Origin: Eretmocerus hayati
Taxonomy: Eukaryota > Arthropoda > Insecta > Hymenoptera > Aphelinidae
Direction: 5' to 3'
Assembly: GCA_029851415.1 (NCBI GenBank)
Contig: CM056743.1
Location: 93,036,501 to 93,100,500, forward strand
DNA: 64,000 nucleotides
Shown here: positions 1 to 10,859 of the stretch, piece by piece
Layout of the letters: each line of letters begins with the position of its first letter
Numbering within the stretch: the first letter of the stretch is position 1
Translations under genes and position numbers: made by a program
Notes under the pieces: model-generated
What the model saw: only the letters and a program-made list of their open reading frames with translations
Told to the model about the DNA's origin: nothing
Database searches by the model: none

Positions 1-681
1 AAGTCATTGAGTCGCTCCGGACTGATCTTACTGTAGTCTCTGTAAGAGAACGAATTCTTTGTTGGCTCAGGAACAAAGATTTCCAGAGTGACATCAATAA
101 CTGCGTGTCCCCCAAAGCTTGGAAGATGAGTATTGTGATGGCTTACAACGGTGTCGTTTTCATCTACCATTATCAAGTCAATCCATGTGTGAGAGGTGTT
201 AGTGTGGTGTGTTGGGCCGTGCTGGATTAATTGTAAAGACAGTTCGTCTGTTAGACGCCGAATGGTCATTGCGTCAGCCGAGGACGATAGCAAGTTAGAA
301 TTCAGGTCACCCATGATAATTTTGTGACTAAAGTCACTTGACAGGTCCCTTAAGACGTTGAAAAACTCTGTGTCTTTTTGCATTTTGACATGTGGGGGTC
401 TATATATCACCCCAACAACGATGGCAGCAGAGTTGCTTCTTTGTACCCTGCAGAAAATAAGTTCGGGAACTCCCGGTTTGCTCTCACACGTTGTGTCAGA
501 GGACGCTAAGATTTTTACTTTATAATCGTTCCGTACGTACAAAGCAACGTGGAAATGGAACGTGGCATCTTGAGATATGTGAAACCGAAGCTTCTCAATT
601 TTATCAGTGAGCGAGTTAATGTTGAGGAACCCCGCCTTTAAAAAATTACCACGCTTTTGAGGTTCTCCAGCAAGTGACGAA
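1..681 (-). pseudogene. LINE-A ORF2, endonuclease domain (partial at window edge)
   Basis: The minus-strand frame is open from an in-frame stop near 683 to base 1. Conserved EEP/APE-type endonuclease signatures appear in order: LNINSL near the start, VALYVRN, GVIYRPP, GDLNSN, HTWIDLIM and GGHAVIDV. These match the target-nicking endonuclease at the N-terminus of LINE ORF2. The block that normally carries the catalytic glutamate (an ISESWL-like motif between LNINSL and VALYVR) is absent: the sequence passes from the first helix directly to VALYVR. This looks like an internal deletion of roughly 35 residues that would inactivate the nuclease. There is no clear start methionine. The reverse transcriptase is outside the window. 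Confidence 0.75.
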
Positions 682-683
682 AG

Positions 684-2595
684 TCATTCGGGCAATGTTG
701 ATGTTGATGTTGATGGGATGATTGGCGTGGACAATGGTGGTGAAGTTGGTGACGGTTCTGACGGTGAATTAGATGAAATAGAGGACCGTAATGCTGGCGA
801 GGCTGAGCTGTCTGTATCAGATGATTCCAGTCGCACAGCCTTCTTCTCACCCCGCTTTCGCGATGTGGATGCACATGCAGTCTGAATGAGATGTAGGTCA
901 GTGATGGATAAAATGTATGTGCCTCCCTGCGTCCACTCTGCTTCGCCCAAAACCTGCCACCAGCGTGCCAAACGTACTCAAAACCAAGCCCATGAGCTAC
1001 GGATTCCAGACTCTAAACAATTGGAAATCCTTATGAGGGAGCATCTCATTCACAAAAATTTTACGATTTGACAGACAGGGGGCCAAGAATGGGTTAAGCA
1101 AAGCCTCATTGATGTTTTTCGGAATGAAATAAATATTAGCAGGGAGGCGTTTTGCATGCATGATCTTGCGAACCATGGTGGTAGAAGTAAGGCGAACGAC
1201 AATGGATGGTGGAATATCCGAGCTCGACTGTTCAGCTTGATCTTGGTTGTTTGCTGATATAGTTTTCCTAGCTGACTGGTACCGACGTGATTTTAATAGT
1301 CGAGTTTTGATAATGTCCGTCTTTTGCAAGGATGGAACGAGAGTATTGAGCACAAAGTGAGCAAGATCTCTCACAATGTCCTCAGATGGGTCACACCCGC
1401 TCTTTAGTAACCCGTTCAATACGATTCCCCGATATTCCGATGCATCAGCATGCGAACCCGCCCCGGTATTCACAGCATTTGAAGTGAAGGAAGTCAGCTT
1501 TATATTGGGATCCTGCTTGTCTGATGCTAGGGAGCCTCCAGCATCACAATTCTTACCTACATTGGGATCGATACCAGTTACATTAGGACATGCACAAATA
1601 TTAGAACTAGAAAGTTGCTCTTTCAGAGCTTTGTTCTCCCGCAAGAGTATTTGTTGCTTATCTTGTAGATCCTCGAGTCGAGAATTCTGCTCCTCGAGGA
1701 TTCTACCGAAAGCGGATGCCTGGTTGACGAGTTCTTCATATTTTGCGCCAGCGTGTTCTGCATTTGTTTTATTTGATAAGACATTCTGAGTCCCATTACC
1801 AGTAGATTTCGAAGTTCCAATTGCATCATGCAGGAGGTCAAGACGTCAGAACAGCAATTCCAGCACAGTCGAAGGTATAAGTACATGCGTCACACCCGGC
1901 AGATCACTAGCAGAAACGAAAGATGGCGGATCTAGAGTAGCTCCAGATAGCGGTGTTGGATTTGTCGCATTCAGCTCGCTAACTTGTCCCCCGTCGTCAG
2001 AGGTGGCGTCAGACGATGCGTGACCACTGGCGTGCTCAACGGTATTTGAAATTCCCGCCGGAGACTGTGTCTTCTGCAAGAATTTTGACAGTGTCGCGCG
2101 CGTCGCTTCAGTTCTTACAGCAGACGGCGTGACAAGTTTTGAGCCCCCCCCCACCAGTTGAGTGCGCGATAGAGATGGACTGATGACTGGAGTGACCGTC
2201 GTCTGCTTTTGATTGCTCGCAGCAGACGCCGATGTCTTACTCGTGGCTTCTGAAAAACGCGCATTATGCGGACGCGATGACGACGACGTCGATGTTGATG
2301 ATGATGTCGATGGGGTTACCCTGGTCATTGCCGTCTTCACAGTACGTCGGGAAGGCACTGTCTGCTCCTGTTTCGAAGCTAGCTGCTTTGTGCGACCGGG
2401 GTTCATGGGGCCGCATGGCGTGGATGTTTTGCTGCCATCCTCTTTGTCTCTCCGCTTTTCGGCATCGCGACAATTATCACACTCTCCCTTCCTATTAGCA
2501 CAAGTCCCAGCATGTCTCGGGTTCTTACACAACGGGCACAGTGTCAGCGCGCGAGTCGACGTTACGCCACAGACGGTACATGTGTTGAGATCCAT
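684..2595 (-). pseudogene. LINE-A ORF1 (gag-like RNA-binding protein), frameshifted
   Basis: The N-terminal ORF (2595-1846, starting MDLNTCTVC) opens with a cysteine/histidine cluster of C-x2-C, C-x2-C and C-x2-C pairs with a histidine, followed by a Ser/Thr/Pro-rich linker. The protein continues in other frames at 1886-1623, 1644-997 and about 1000-870. The third piece has a short coiled coil (ENKALKEQL) and an RRM-like block ending in an iyiNE-LF-R-like motif (FVNEMLPHKDFQLFRVW). The fourth carries the usual aromatic/basic tail (HAGGRFWAK). This architecture fits ORF1 of I/Jockey-group LINEs, which coats element RNA. At least three frame changes are needed, so it is a pseudogene. Confidence 0.7.
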
Positions 2596-2610
2596 GTCCG
2601 TATAGTATAG

Positions 2611-4189
2611 ACAGCTGTGCAGACGCCAGCAGAAGGGAAGGGAGGATCACATGTACTTGCCCGCACAGGTGTAGTCGTGCCTCTTAACCGCGCACGATCT
2701 TTCAGCTAATGCAGTTAACCTCTTTCGGCTGGTGCTGTTGTATTTTGCCAGCAAATAATGCAAGTCGCAACGGGCAGCTGAGATAATATGAACTGCAACG
2801 ACTTGCATTTGGGTGCTTGCAAGAAACTGGAGAATAAGAGGCCCGAAGGCAGATTTGCGGCAGTATCGGTGTTAAATAGCAAAGTCGAAGAGAATATGTG
2901 TTGTCGCTACTCACGCCATCTTCGGAGTCGTTCGTTTTGGGTAGTTTACGAACGAACCTATGCGATTTTTTGAATTGATAGGGCTGTAACTAAAATACCT
3001 ATGCCTCAACCACTTTGCTGGAATGATATATCCATCTACTAATCCCATATTTTGAGAAAATGTTTGATTCAGAGGTGTGCGCTAATTTGGCTATGATATT
3101 AGCTCTCACTTATAGATGTAACCGAGTTTTGTGGAAGAATTCCCTCTCGATATAGTTTACGAAAATGATGAAATACCTTGTGCGAAACGGGGAATTTAGC
3201 AATGAGTTTTTAAAGTTAAAAAGAAGACGAATTGAATCCCGTTTGGTTTGTGAGTGAGCGTTGATCCGGACGAATTTTATGAAGCTTTAGAGCTCGTAAA
3301 GTTATCGCGCCACTGGCTCTGAAAATGGTCATGTTTTGATGGCATACTCAGAAGACGTAAAGCACGGGATTGCAATGTTATGCTCTTCTTTCTTCATCGA
3401 AAAAAGGATATAACCGCACTGTTCTGAGTTGCAATTGTCAACCGGTATTTCTGTGAGAAGCTGAGGAGAAATATTTGAATCCGGATGGTAAGCTAAATTA
3501 GCCTCTGAATGTGATGGTATCGCAAATTTCTTGATTTCTACATAGTATACGGCTGGAATATGAACGAAATAACATCACAGTATACTCTAGAAATTGATAT
3601 GAGACTCACAAGTCGTGACTCGGTTTCGGAAATTTACATCGAATTTTGGGAAGATCAATGATGAAATCCATCTTAAAGTCAAGTTAGGCGAAATGAAATC
3701 CCTATCAATCGTCTAGACAATGTTTTGAATCGAATCTACTCGATTGGGGTTGATTTACAAATGTTTCGAGAGTAGAATTCCGTACTTGCCGTTCTGAACC
3801 AGATACCTTGGCTTGAAAGAGAGTGGCACCACTTTTCTCACGTGTTTTCAAGGTCTGAGAATCACATAAAACCCATTTCAAACGTGTGCGATGGAAATTT
3901 TTTCTTTCTATCTCCGAGGGTCAATAGTTCAGAGTTCCATAGAAACCCCCATATGCCAATAGAAAGGAATAGATTCAAATGGCGTTCACACACTTCGAAA
4001 TTTCTGCTACACACAATGGTTCGAAGGTGTAAATTCGCACATAATCAAAAACAATGACATAAACAATACACCTTTTGAATGTCAATCACAAGCTTGATCC
4101 ATCGTCATCTCATCATTGTTGTCCCTCTATCATCAGGTGAGGAGATGAATTCTATCAAATTTCTCAGGTAGGTGATCCAACAGCAATCG
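2611..4189. other. Intergenic, no gene recognised; weak diverged internal repeat
   Basis: No convincing coding sequence is seen. Two stretches, roughly 3050-3200 and 3470-3600, resemble each other in word order (gagaaa..tttga, ctaatt/ctaaat, then a ctcgatatag/tctacatag-like run and gaaata). They may be diverged units of an old repeat. The short ORFs here have no recognisable domain. Confidence 0.4.
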
Positions 4190-4628
4190 AGCAAAATGTC
4201 GATCCGATCAAAGAGATCAATGCAGTTGATGATGAGATGGAGGAAGTAGGGAACTATCTGAGAGCCATTATTCTGAATGACGGCAAAGAACGGCAGATTT
4301 TCAACGAGCACGACCCCAAAAGTTATTCGAGTTTATTGAAAGCGGCACCTTGTCCGGACCAATCCAGATACCCGTTGATAAGAGTAGAGGTGAAAGGCTC
4401 CTCATGTTCTTGAAATTCGCATTGGCGAATGACTTAAGTTGGACTGGTATCGTGAATCTACTCAAACTATCAAGTTGTATATTTTCTGAGCCCATTTTAC
4501 CCGTTTCAAAATACCTTATCGGTCGAATGCTCGATTCGGGCGAAGAGTACGAATTTCATGCTGTTTGTCATGAATGTGGCGTTTATCCAGGGGAATTTGG
4601 AGACATTCTGGCGGATATAAATACGTGA
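4190..4628 (+). pseudogene. Tnp2-like transposase, N-terminal fragment
   Basis: The frame from 4350 to 4628 reads KFALANDLSWTGIVNLLKL, then LPVSKYLIGRML and HAVCHECGVY. I recognise this as the N-terminal block of the Tnp2-like transposases found as repeated genes in arthropod and cnidarian genomes (helical AL...LSW..L..LLKL, an LP.SKY motif, then a C-x2-C pair). An acidic stretch in another frame (about 4190-4345, DDEMEEVGNYLRA) probably belongs to the same protein, joined by a frameshift or intron. The gene continues at 7468 after the foldback element 4746-7467. Identification is from memory of the family pattern, not from a search. Confidence 0.6.
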
Positions 4629-4880
4629 CCTAATTATGAGAGTCCTGCCAATTTGTCGAGCCCGTCTCGAACGAGTTTTTTTCTAATAATCGATCCTTCC
4701 ATACAAATTTCAAATCTTTTGATGATCTATGGATATCATTGGTATTCCCGCGTGAAGCCAACGAGTCGTGTACTTCACTCATTCCACGACTCGTGAAAAT
4801 GAAACATCACACGACTCGTTGACGAGTCAACGAGTCGTGGTAATGACTCATTCGACAAAATCTTGGAAACATGAGGTTTA

Positions 4881-5012
4881 TTCGATTATGCTGGTTCTGG
4901 CTGATTCGAACCGGTCGGAGCGCTCCGCGAACTCTCGGACCTCTCTCTCTTACTCATTGCATTAGAGAAAGAGGTCCGAGAGTTGGAGCGCTCCGACCAG
5001 CATAATCGAATA
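4881..5012. repeat. Palindrome (strong hairpin)
   Basis: GGTCGGAGCGCTCC near 4914 pairs with GGAGCGCTCCGACC near 4986. The pairing continues inward through CTCTCGGACCTC / GAGGTCCGAGAG and outward through ATTCGATTATGCTGG / CCAGCATAATCGAAT. The loop is about 20 bases. Confidence 0.8.
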
Positions 5013-6124
5013 ATGATTTAAAAATTCGTGTGCGTTCGAGAAACGCGTAAGGAACGGAGTTCCAAAATTTGCCTCGATAAGATGTGTGGGAATGTGAATG
5101 AAGTCTAAAACTTTGATCGACTCCAAACTGAGGTTTAAGCACTCATCACATGACGATACCGATAAAGATGCACACCAATAAACCCCTGACTCCCCTGAGT
5201 GATTGAGATAGTATGCATAATTTTTTCAAGTATTAAGTACTATTGTGTAAATAAAATGACGAGTCCTTGGCCTTGGATGGACTTTTTAGAAGGTTATGGT
5301 GGGGGACATGAAAAGGTTCTAAATTGGAATCTGGATCCTCAACACTTGGTTAAGGTTCACAGAATGCATCAGAGCTGATAGAATAAGGGAGAGAATTTTG
5401 TTGGGATTCGCTGAATCGTTGGATTCAAGACGTCACAATGAAACTTCGTTCGTTTTAGATATGGGAACAATATCTTATTCATCCAAACTTTAAATTCTGC
5501 CCAGAGAAACACATATCACTTTCATCTCGTACTTATATCTAGCAATACTATTAACAACAATCGAGTAGTGCCGCATGTATTCAGACGGTAGACCATAGCA
5601 GACGGGAATTTGGCATTCGGCATCTGATGATGCGATTTGCTGATGAGGATGAGTACGACGCGCGGTTGCTTAGCGCAAGCAGTATACCTATATCGCGAAA
5701 GTGTCGCTTTTTCGTTGCATCGTATGGCGGGTTGCATCGAATCTCGTTCCACGGGACCGTGTCGGTCAGCTGGTCGCGCGCGATTTTACTCCTTAGACGA
5801 GCGTAAAGGAACTCCGTTCCAGAAACCGCATCCAAACAACGTTTGAACGTGGAATTCAGTCGAATTTTGAATCAATTGCACTTTAATCCCTCGTGAGCAA
5901 AGAAAAACTAGGTTAGGGCCGATATCGGGAAGAGCGGTATAATCATTCGTAATAACCGCCAAACGTTATTCGAAAAATCATGACTTCATGTTGAATTCAA
6001 TTTTGGTTTGGTGGATAATTTATTCATGAGATGATTTATTATGATCCCGACGAGTCGTCGAAACGACCCGTTGGAATGACTCGTCTAATAAAATTGCGTA
6101 TGCCAAATCTAAAATTTGTAATTT

Positions 6125-7030
6125 GACTTACAGTAAAAAATTTCCGAGTCCGTTATGGTGGTAATGAGTGACTCTCTTAACTTTTCCGAGTGAGATCTCA
6201 CTCGGAAAGAGTGAGTTCTGACTCGGAGTTCGGAGTGAAATTGTGGCAACTCGGTACCGAGTGAGTTTCACTCAGAAAAAAGAGTGAGATTCTTCACTCG
6301 GGGAATATAAGTGAATCCAAATGTTATTTAGCAGAAAGTAAATGTTTTCATTCAATCACTACGTGGCGGGCTATAAAATTAAGGAATCATTATTAATCAT
6401 CCGAAGGTTGGAGAAGAAGGAAAAATCTATATGACCCGCAGTGGCATGATTACTTCGATAATTTTGTTATTTGGAAAGTGCGGGGAATCGAACTGTGGTC
6501 GTCTTGCTTAGAAATCGGGCTGCTTCTTCACTGCGCTACTGCTGCTGGTGACATAGGTGTTCCATAGCACCCTGTTATGGGAATGATGCCCCGTGTAACT
6601 TTATACGCGTCGTATGTGGGAATGAAGATATGAAAACTAGCTATTGTTTCGAGTGAAACAATTACAAAAGTAGAACCCGCATTCCGCCGGTAGGTATTGC
6701 TTCAGCATTAATATAGAGTTGATGGGTTTTCTGACAATATGTAGCATAATATAATATTGAGCTGTATATTCTTAAAACTCATGGGAGAGGATATTGACAT
6801 TCCATTGCTGAGTATTGAACAAATATTGCAGGAAACCTACCATTTCCCTTTTTGTAGGCTATGCATTGATCCATCAGTAACAAACGAGCGGCAAAACATA
6901 ACCTGAAATTTGATTTGAGCGCCTCACTCTTGCATCCGAGTGAAATTTCACTCGAACTTCTGAGTGAAATTTTTGATTTTCCTGATATCTGACTCTTTAC
7001 CAAGTGAGATGGACTTTCACTCGGAGAAGT
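6125..7030. repeat. Array of GAGTGA / TCACTC palindromic words
   Basis: Many copies of GAGTGA and its complement occur at 6165-6310 and again at 6925-7030, often as GAGTGAGATCTCACTC-like palindromes. No coding content is seen. Confidence 0.6.
6475..6550 (-). ncRNA. tRNA-like sequence with A and B boxes (SINE head or tRNA relic)
   Basis: On the minus strand TAGCGCAGTGAAG (6538-6526) resembles a Pol III A box, and AGTTCGATTCC (6494-6484) resembles a B box. From the start of one to the end of the other is 55 bases, as in a tRNA. I cannot pair the T stem or acceptor stem properly, so it is not a functional tRNA. A degenerate SINE head or chance are the alternatives. Confidence 0.35.
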
Positions 7031-7467
7031 TGAGAGAGGATGATACCACAGTTTGAGATATTGGTGACGGAAAATCCCAACGATGACGTGATGACGGAAA
7101 ATCCTGACGTGATCCCAACGAGTCGTTTGATGACTGACTCTCATAAATATGAATGACTCTCATGAATGAATTATCCACCAAATCAAAATTGAATTTAACA
7201 TGGAGTCATGATTTTTCGAATAAAGTTTGGCGGTTATTACGAATGATCATACCCTTCCCGATATCGGCCCCAACCTAGTTTCAATTTGCTTACGAGGGAT
7301 TAAAGTGCAATTGATTCAAAATTCGACTGCATTCCACGTTTAAACGTTGTTTGTATGCGGTTTTTATGTTTTCAAGATTTCGTCGAATGAGTCATTACCA
7401 CGACTCGTTGACTCATCAACGAGTCGTGGAATGAGTAAAATACACGACTCGTTGGCTTTCACGCGGG

Positions 7468-8035
7468 TTACGTTGTGAACGAAAGAGTCCAAGAACCAGG
7501 AGTGATACGCGATATATACGATGGTCAATAAGTATTTGTCGATTTTGTTGATGAATTGCCAGAGGAAGATCGATATAATTATGTTTCGGGTAGCATTTGC
7601 GCTGTTGATGCAGAAAATTTCAAAAACTCGCGGAGCTCTGCATGGCCGATCTATTACCAGATAAATGAATTACCAATGCAAGCTAGAATGAAACATCAGG
7701 TTTTAGCAGGACTATACCATCACATGTAAAAACCGGACTTGACTGTTGTTTTGAACTATCCGTCGATGAAATGAATAGACTCACTGACACGGGCATCGCG
7801 TGTACGGTAAGAGGCGAGCCGCGCAGAACAAAACCTCACGTGAACAGTGCTTGTTTTGACGCAGCTGCTTGTACCCCCGCTCAAGGGGTCCATCAAAGGA
7901 ATGGCGCCTGTGGTTGCAATTAGTGCCTTCATCGCGGTGAATGGCATCAGGGTCGCATGAGAGTAATTCCACGAGAAAACGATATATGGTCGAAGGTAGG
8001 GTCTCAGATTTCTTTTTGAGTGAACTTTTTCAATT
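7468..8035 (+). pseudogene. Tnp2-like transposase, central fragment
   Basis: After the foldback element the plus strand reads VQEPGVIRDIYDGQ, an in-frame stop, then SSAWPIYYQINELPMQARMK and LAGLYHHM. In a second frame it reads VDEMNRLTDTGIACTVRGEP, VNSACFDAAACTPAQG, GACGCN, a stop, then CLHRGEWHQG and VIPREND. This is the expected order of the central Tnp2-like core: a DIYDG block, SS.WPI..NELP..R, V...D..A...MQG, and a CxxC..HPGE-like zinc pair. It is collinear with 4190-4628. Two stops and one frame change make it a pseudogene. A GTAGGG donor-like site follows TGGTCGAAG near 7996. The C-terminal half is not found directly downstream. Confidence 0.6.
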
Positions 8036-8249
8036 CTATGAGTTAAATAGAGACCATCTGTCATGTTGAAAAAATTGCAAAATTTTTGTCGGACACTGGT
8101 ACACAAATTAAAATAATTAGAAGCCCAGCCAAAATTTGTCCGTCAGCATTTCGCGTCTCGGGTTGCCTATCTTCAGGGGGTGGAGGGCGATGGGTGGCCG
8201 TATGGGTCATGGGTGGGTGGGTTGGTTGGTGGATGGATGGAGTGGAAAT

Positions 8250-8705
8250 CACTCAAGTTCAAGTGATACGTTTCACTAAAGAATCAGTGAAAATTTCACT
8301 AAAACTTCAGTGAAAATTTCACCAAAAAATCAGTGAAAATTCCACTAAAATTTCACTAAAAAATCAGTGAAAAATTCACTAGAATTTTAGTGAAGATCTC
8401 ACTAAAAATCAGTGAAAATTTCACTAAATTTTCAGTGAAAATTTCACTTAAAAAATCAGTGAGAATTTCACTAAAATTTCAGTGAAAATTTTACTAAAAT
8501 CCCAGTGGAAATTTCACTGATATTTCAGTGAAAATCGCTTGAATTTAAGTGGGAGTTCTACTGAGATTTTAATGAAAATCGTTGAAAATCGTTGAAAATC
8601 GTCAAGTTTCAGTGGAACTTTCACTGAAATTCCCGTGAAAATTTCTAGAGTTTCAGTGAAACTACATTTTCAGTGAAATTTCAGTGAAAATCGCTCAAGT
8701 TCCCA
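8250..8705. repeat. Short-period array of TTTCACT / AGTGAAA words
   Basis: About twenty alternating copies of CAGTGAAAATTTCACT-like units with 18-24-base spacing, in both orientations, give a dense palindromic array. It degrades toward 8600-8700. It is non-coding. Confidence 0.85.
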
Positions 8706-8879
8706 CCGTCTATTAGATTCGAATAGTTGTCTATTTCAGTATAATTGCATCATCGGATGTAAATAACTATTTCGGAATTATTGTATTGATTGAGTCAAAC
8801 GAGATGGGCAATGAGGGTGTACATGTTATTCATTGCTGAAGAGAGAAATATCCTTCGTGATTAGTGTTTCATCTACTCT

Positions 8880-9140
8880 CTCAGCATGAATCAGTCAGAT
8901 CTAACTGACAATCAGTCCATATACACTGATCGGGTCACTTAAGTGGGATCAATTTTAACTGAATCAATCAGTCTATATAGACTGATTCATCAGTAAATCT
9001 GTGCATGTTTTACTGATTCACACGTGGTATACTGATTCAAAATTCACTGATTGACAAGTGTCACGCGAACTTTACTTATCTTCTTTGACAAAAATACGCC
9101 AGAAAACATGTTCAGCCGAATCGTGATCCTCGACCGCAAC
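8880..9140. repeat. ACTGATTCA palindrome-rich repeat, copy 1
   Basis: The segment is packed with ATCAGT/ACTGAT words, including AATCAGTC..GACTGATT palindromes. It ends with ACTGATTCAAAATTCACTGA, then CGCGAAC and GCCGAATC. Copy 2 lies at 10138-10480 in the same orientation. Confidence 0.65.
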
Positions 9141-10137
9141 TCACTGTATGAAGATGATAACCATGCGTAAGTACGAGTGATACACTTTTCGACGATTTCT
9201 CTTGGAATTTCATTCAGAGCAACTCATCCCAAGTAGATCCCAATTTGTTCTAAACAGTTTTCGATGTGAAATTTGACGAGTAATCCGATGAAAATGTTAA
9301 ATTTAAGCTGAAGGGGCCCCGAGGCCCCAAAAATTACGATTTTTCAAAAAACTACTCTTTTTAAGGTTAAACTACCCTTTTCCGATTCTGCGAGTATTTT
9401 TTTAAAAAAATTCCGCTTTTTTGAACGTCGAAATGTGTGTTTGTAATATTTTTTCAACACGTTCGGTGCGACGGGTCCCACCGGTGGGACCCGCGATTTT
9501 TCATCTTTCAATCTTTGCCGACTCAGACTTGCTCGAAAAATTTTCCCAAAAAAATCTATTATGGTGGTTTACTTTGCCAAGAACGTAAACAATGACATAA
9601 AAAAGAGTCTAGACCCATATAGGCGTTTCCATCGAAATGCGGGGGTCCAGTTCATGACCAAAATAAAATTACGAAAAAACGGCGTCGCAGCGAACGTGTT
9701 AATAAGGTCCTATGAAAAATCGATCAAAAAATGCAAAAATCGTTTTCCTTGCGAATTTTACAAACGAAAATAGGCCACTAAACTTGCACGGATCACTTTC
9801 GGGGCCTAAAAACTGGTGTGCCTTCCACCTTCTTTCATGATGTATAAACATGTACCCAAAGTTACAAAAGAATCCGTGACCTGCGACTCAAAAGTTGGCG
9901 ATATTAAGAAGAATGACTCAAATGTAACAATGCACATTTACAACTGACATTTCGACCCTCTATCCTCGAAAATGAAGAAGAGAAGTGAACGGATCGGTCT
10001 GGAAATTCATTCCCAAGTGTATTATAATAAAATACATGGAGGAAAATTTGAACGGAGTAATTCGGAGCTCACTCGTCGGAATGAAAGGTCATAACACGTT
10101 CCGTGTAAGTTATCGCGATGATACCGGTATGGTAATT
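9141..10137. other. Non-coding spacer between the two ACTGATTCA repeats
   Basis: No gene is recognised. It contains a GGGGCCCCGAGGCCCC palindrome near 9313 and a perfect palindrome CGGGTCCCACCGGTGGGACC at about 9476. The 70-codon ORF at 9561-9773 has no domain that I recognise. Confidence 0.5.
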
Positions 10138-10480
10138 ACTGATTCAAACTTTACTGATTGACAACTATTTCGCGAATGTCACTGATTCATCAGTAAAATT
10201 CTCGGGGTATTTATGCTAGAAAAAAGAAGTTATGCCGAATCAGTACTCTAGGCGCTAACTGACCGGATCAGTCCATATGGACTGACAATCAGTTAATCGA
10301 TTTAGGATCAATTATAACTGATGAATCAGTGTGTATGGACTGATACGGTCAGTTAACTCAATCAGTAGTAATGACTTTCAAGAATTCGATGATCAGCTGG
10401 CCTTTGGAACAAAAAAAGAATTACTGATTCAATAAGTAACGTCTTTCAATACTAATAGAATCAATGACAATCTGACTGAT
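10138..10480. repeat. ACTGATTCA palindrome-rich repeat, copy 2
   Basis: Direct, diverged copy of 8880-9140 with the same word order: ACTGATTCAAA..TTACTGATTGACAA, CGCGAA, a ..GAAGTT..GCCGAATC segment, and GATCAATTATAACTGA versus GATCAATTTTAACTGA. It lies just left of the provirus. Confidence 0.55.
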
Positions 10481-10523
10481 TCGTGCTGAGAGAATAGGTA
10501 CAAATCATAAGTGGGATAGGATT

Positions 10524-10840
10524 TGTGACGACATAGGTGATTGCTCTCATTAAGCAATCACCCTGTCGTCGGTTCTGCAAAACCGATCGCCGATGCACAC
10601 CTGAAGGAATGCATCGCGCGATCACGTTTTGCCGAACTTTGCACTTTGTGTCTGTACACGACGCGCATCGAGCCGAGGATATATATTCCTCGACTCGCGC
10701 GCGCCGCGTCAGACCGCTCATCCACTCTTTACATCAATTACACAGCATATCTGTAGTTCACCTCATTTTAATATATATATCTATATATATATATATATAT
10801 ATATCTGAGTCTTTCTTAGTCGCCGACACCCCACGTAACA
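10524..10840 (+). repeat. 5' LTR of the provirus
   Basis: The LTR begins TGTGACGACATAGG and ends CCCCACGTAACA. Near the start is a hairpin GTGATTGCTCTCATTAAGCAATCAC. The likely core promoter is an A/T run inside the near-palindrome CGAGGATATATATTCCTCG (about 10674), followed by GC-rich sequence. A TA microsatellite lies at 10771-10804. No AATAAA is seen in the LTR. Confidence 0.93.
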
Positions 10841-10841
10841 G

Positions 10842-10859
10842 TGGTGCTAGGTGTGTACG
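10842..10859 (+). promoter_or_regulatory. Putative primer-binding site
   Basis: TGGTGCTAGGTGTGTACG begins one base after the 5' LTR. It starts with TGG, complementary to a tRNA CCA end. Position fits a minus-strand primer site; I cannot name the tRNA. Confidence 0.5.

Larger units (their letters stand above)
1..2610 (-). mobile_element. LINE-A, non-LTR retrotransposon (5' part, minus strand)
   Basis: Reading on the minus strand, a zinc-cluster ORF1 (from 2595 down to about 684) is followed by an apurinic-endonuclease-type ORF2 start (about 681 down to the window edge). This order is that of a Jockey/I/CR1-type LINE. Reverse transcriptase, if present, lies beyond base 1. ORF1 needs several frame changes, so this copy is dead. 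The 5' end is not sharply defined; I place it just upstream of the first ORF1 methionine. Confidence 0.75.
5821..7361. repeat. Inner inverted repeat pair (about 270-bp arms)
   Basis: The left arm (5821-6090) and right arm (7085-7361) are inverted copies with scattered differences. Shared words include GAAACCGCAT/ATGCGGTTT, TTGAATCAATTGCACTTTAA, GGCCGATATCGGGAAG and CGAGTCGT. The core between them carries GAGTGA/TCACTC words and a tRNA-like stretch. Confidence 0.7.
4746..7467. mobile_element. Nested foldback element built on ACGAGTCGT motifs
   Basis: The outer ends are inverted copies: CCCGCGTGAAGCCAACGAG at 4746 and its complement ending at 7467. The arms 4746-4870 and 7372-7467 are rich in the palindromic word ACGAGTCGT/ACGACTCGT. 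A second inverted pair lies inside (5821-6090 with 7085-7361). It separates two collinear pieces of the Tnp2-like gene, so it inserted into that gene or an intron of it. No transposase is visible inside. I could not define a target duplication. Confidence 0.65.

Noticed and set aside
2213..2605. Plus-strand 130-codon ORF
   Set aside because: Shadow of LINE-A ORF1 on the other strand.
8250..8705. CRISPR-like array of short repeats
   Set aside because: Units vary in spacing, alternate in orientation and have no unique spacers; it is a palindromic word array in eukaryotic DNA.
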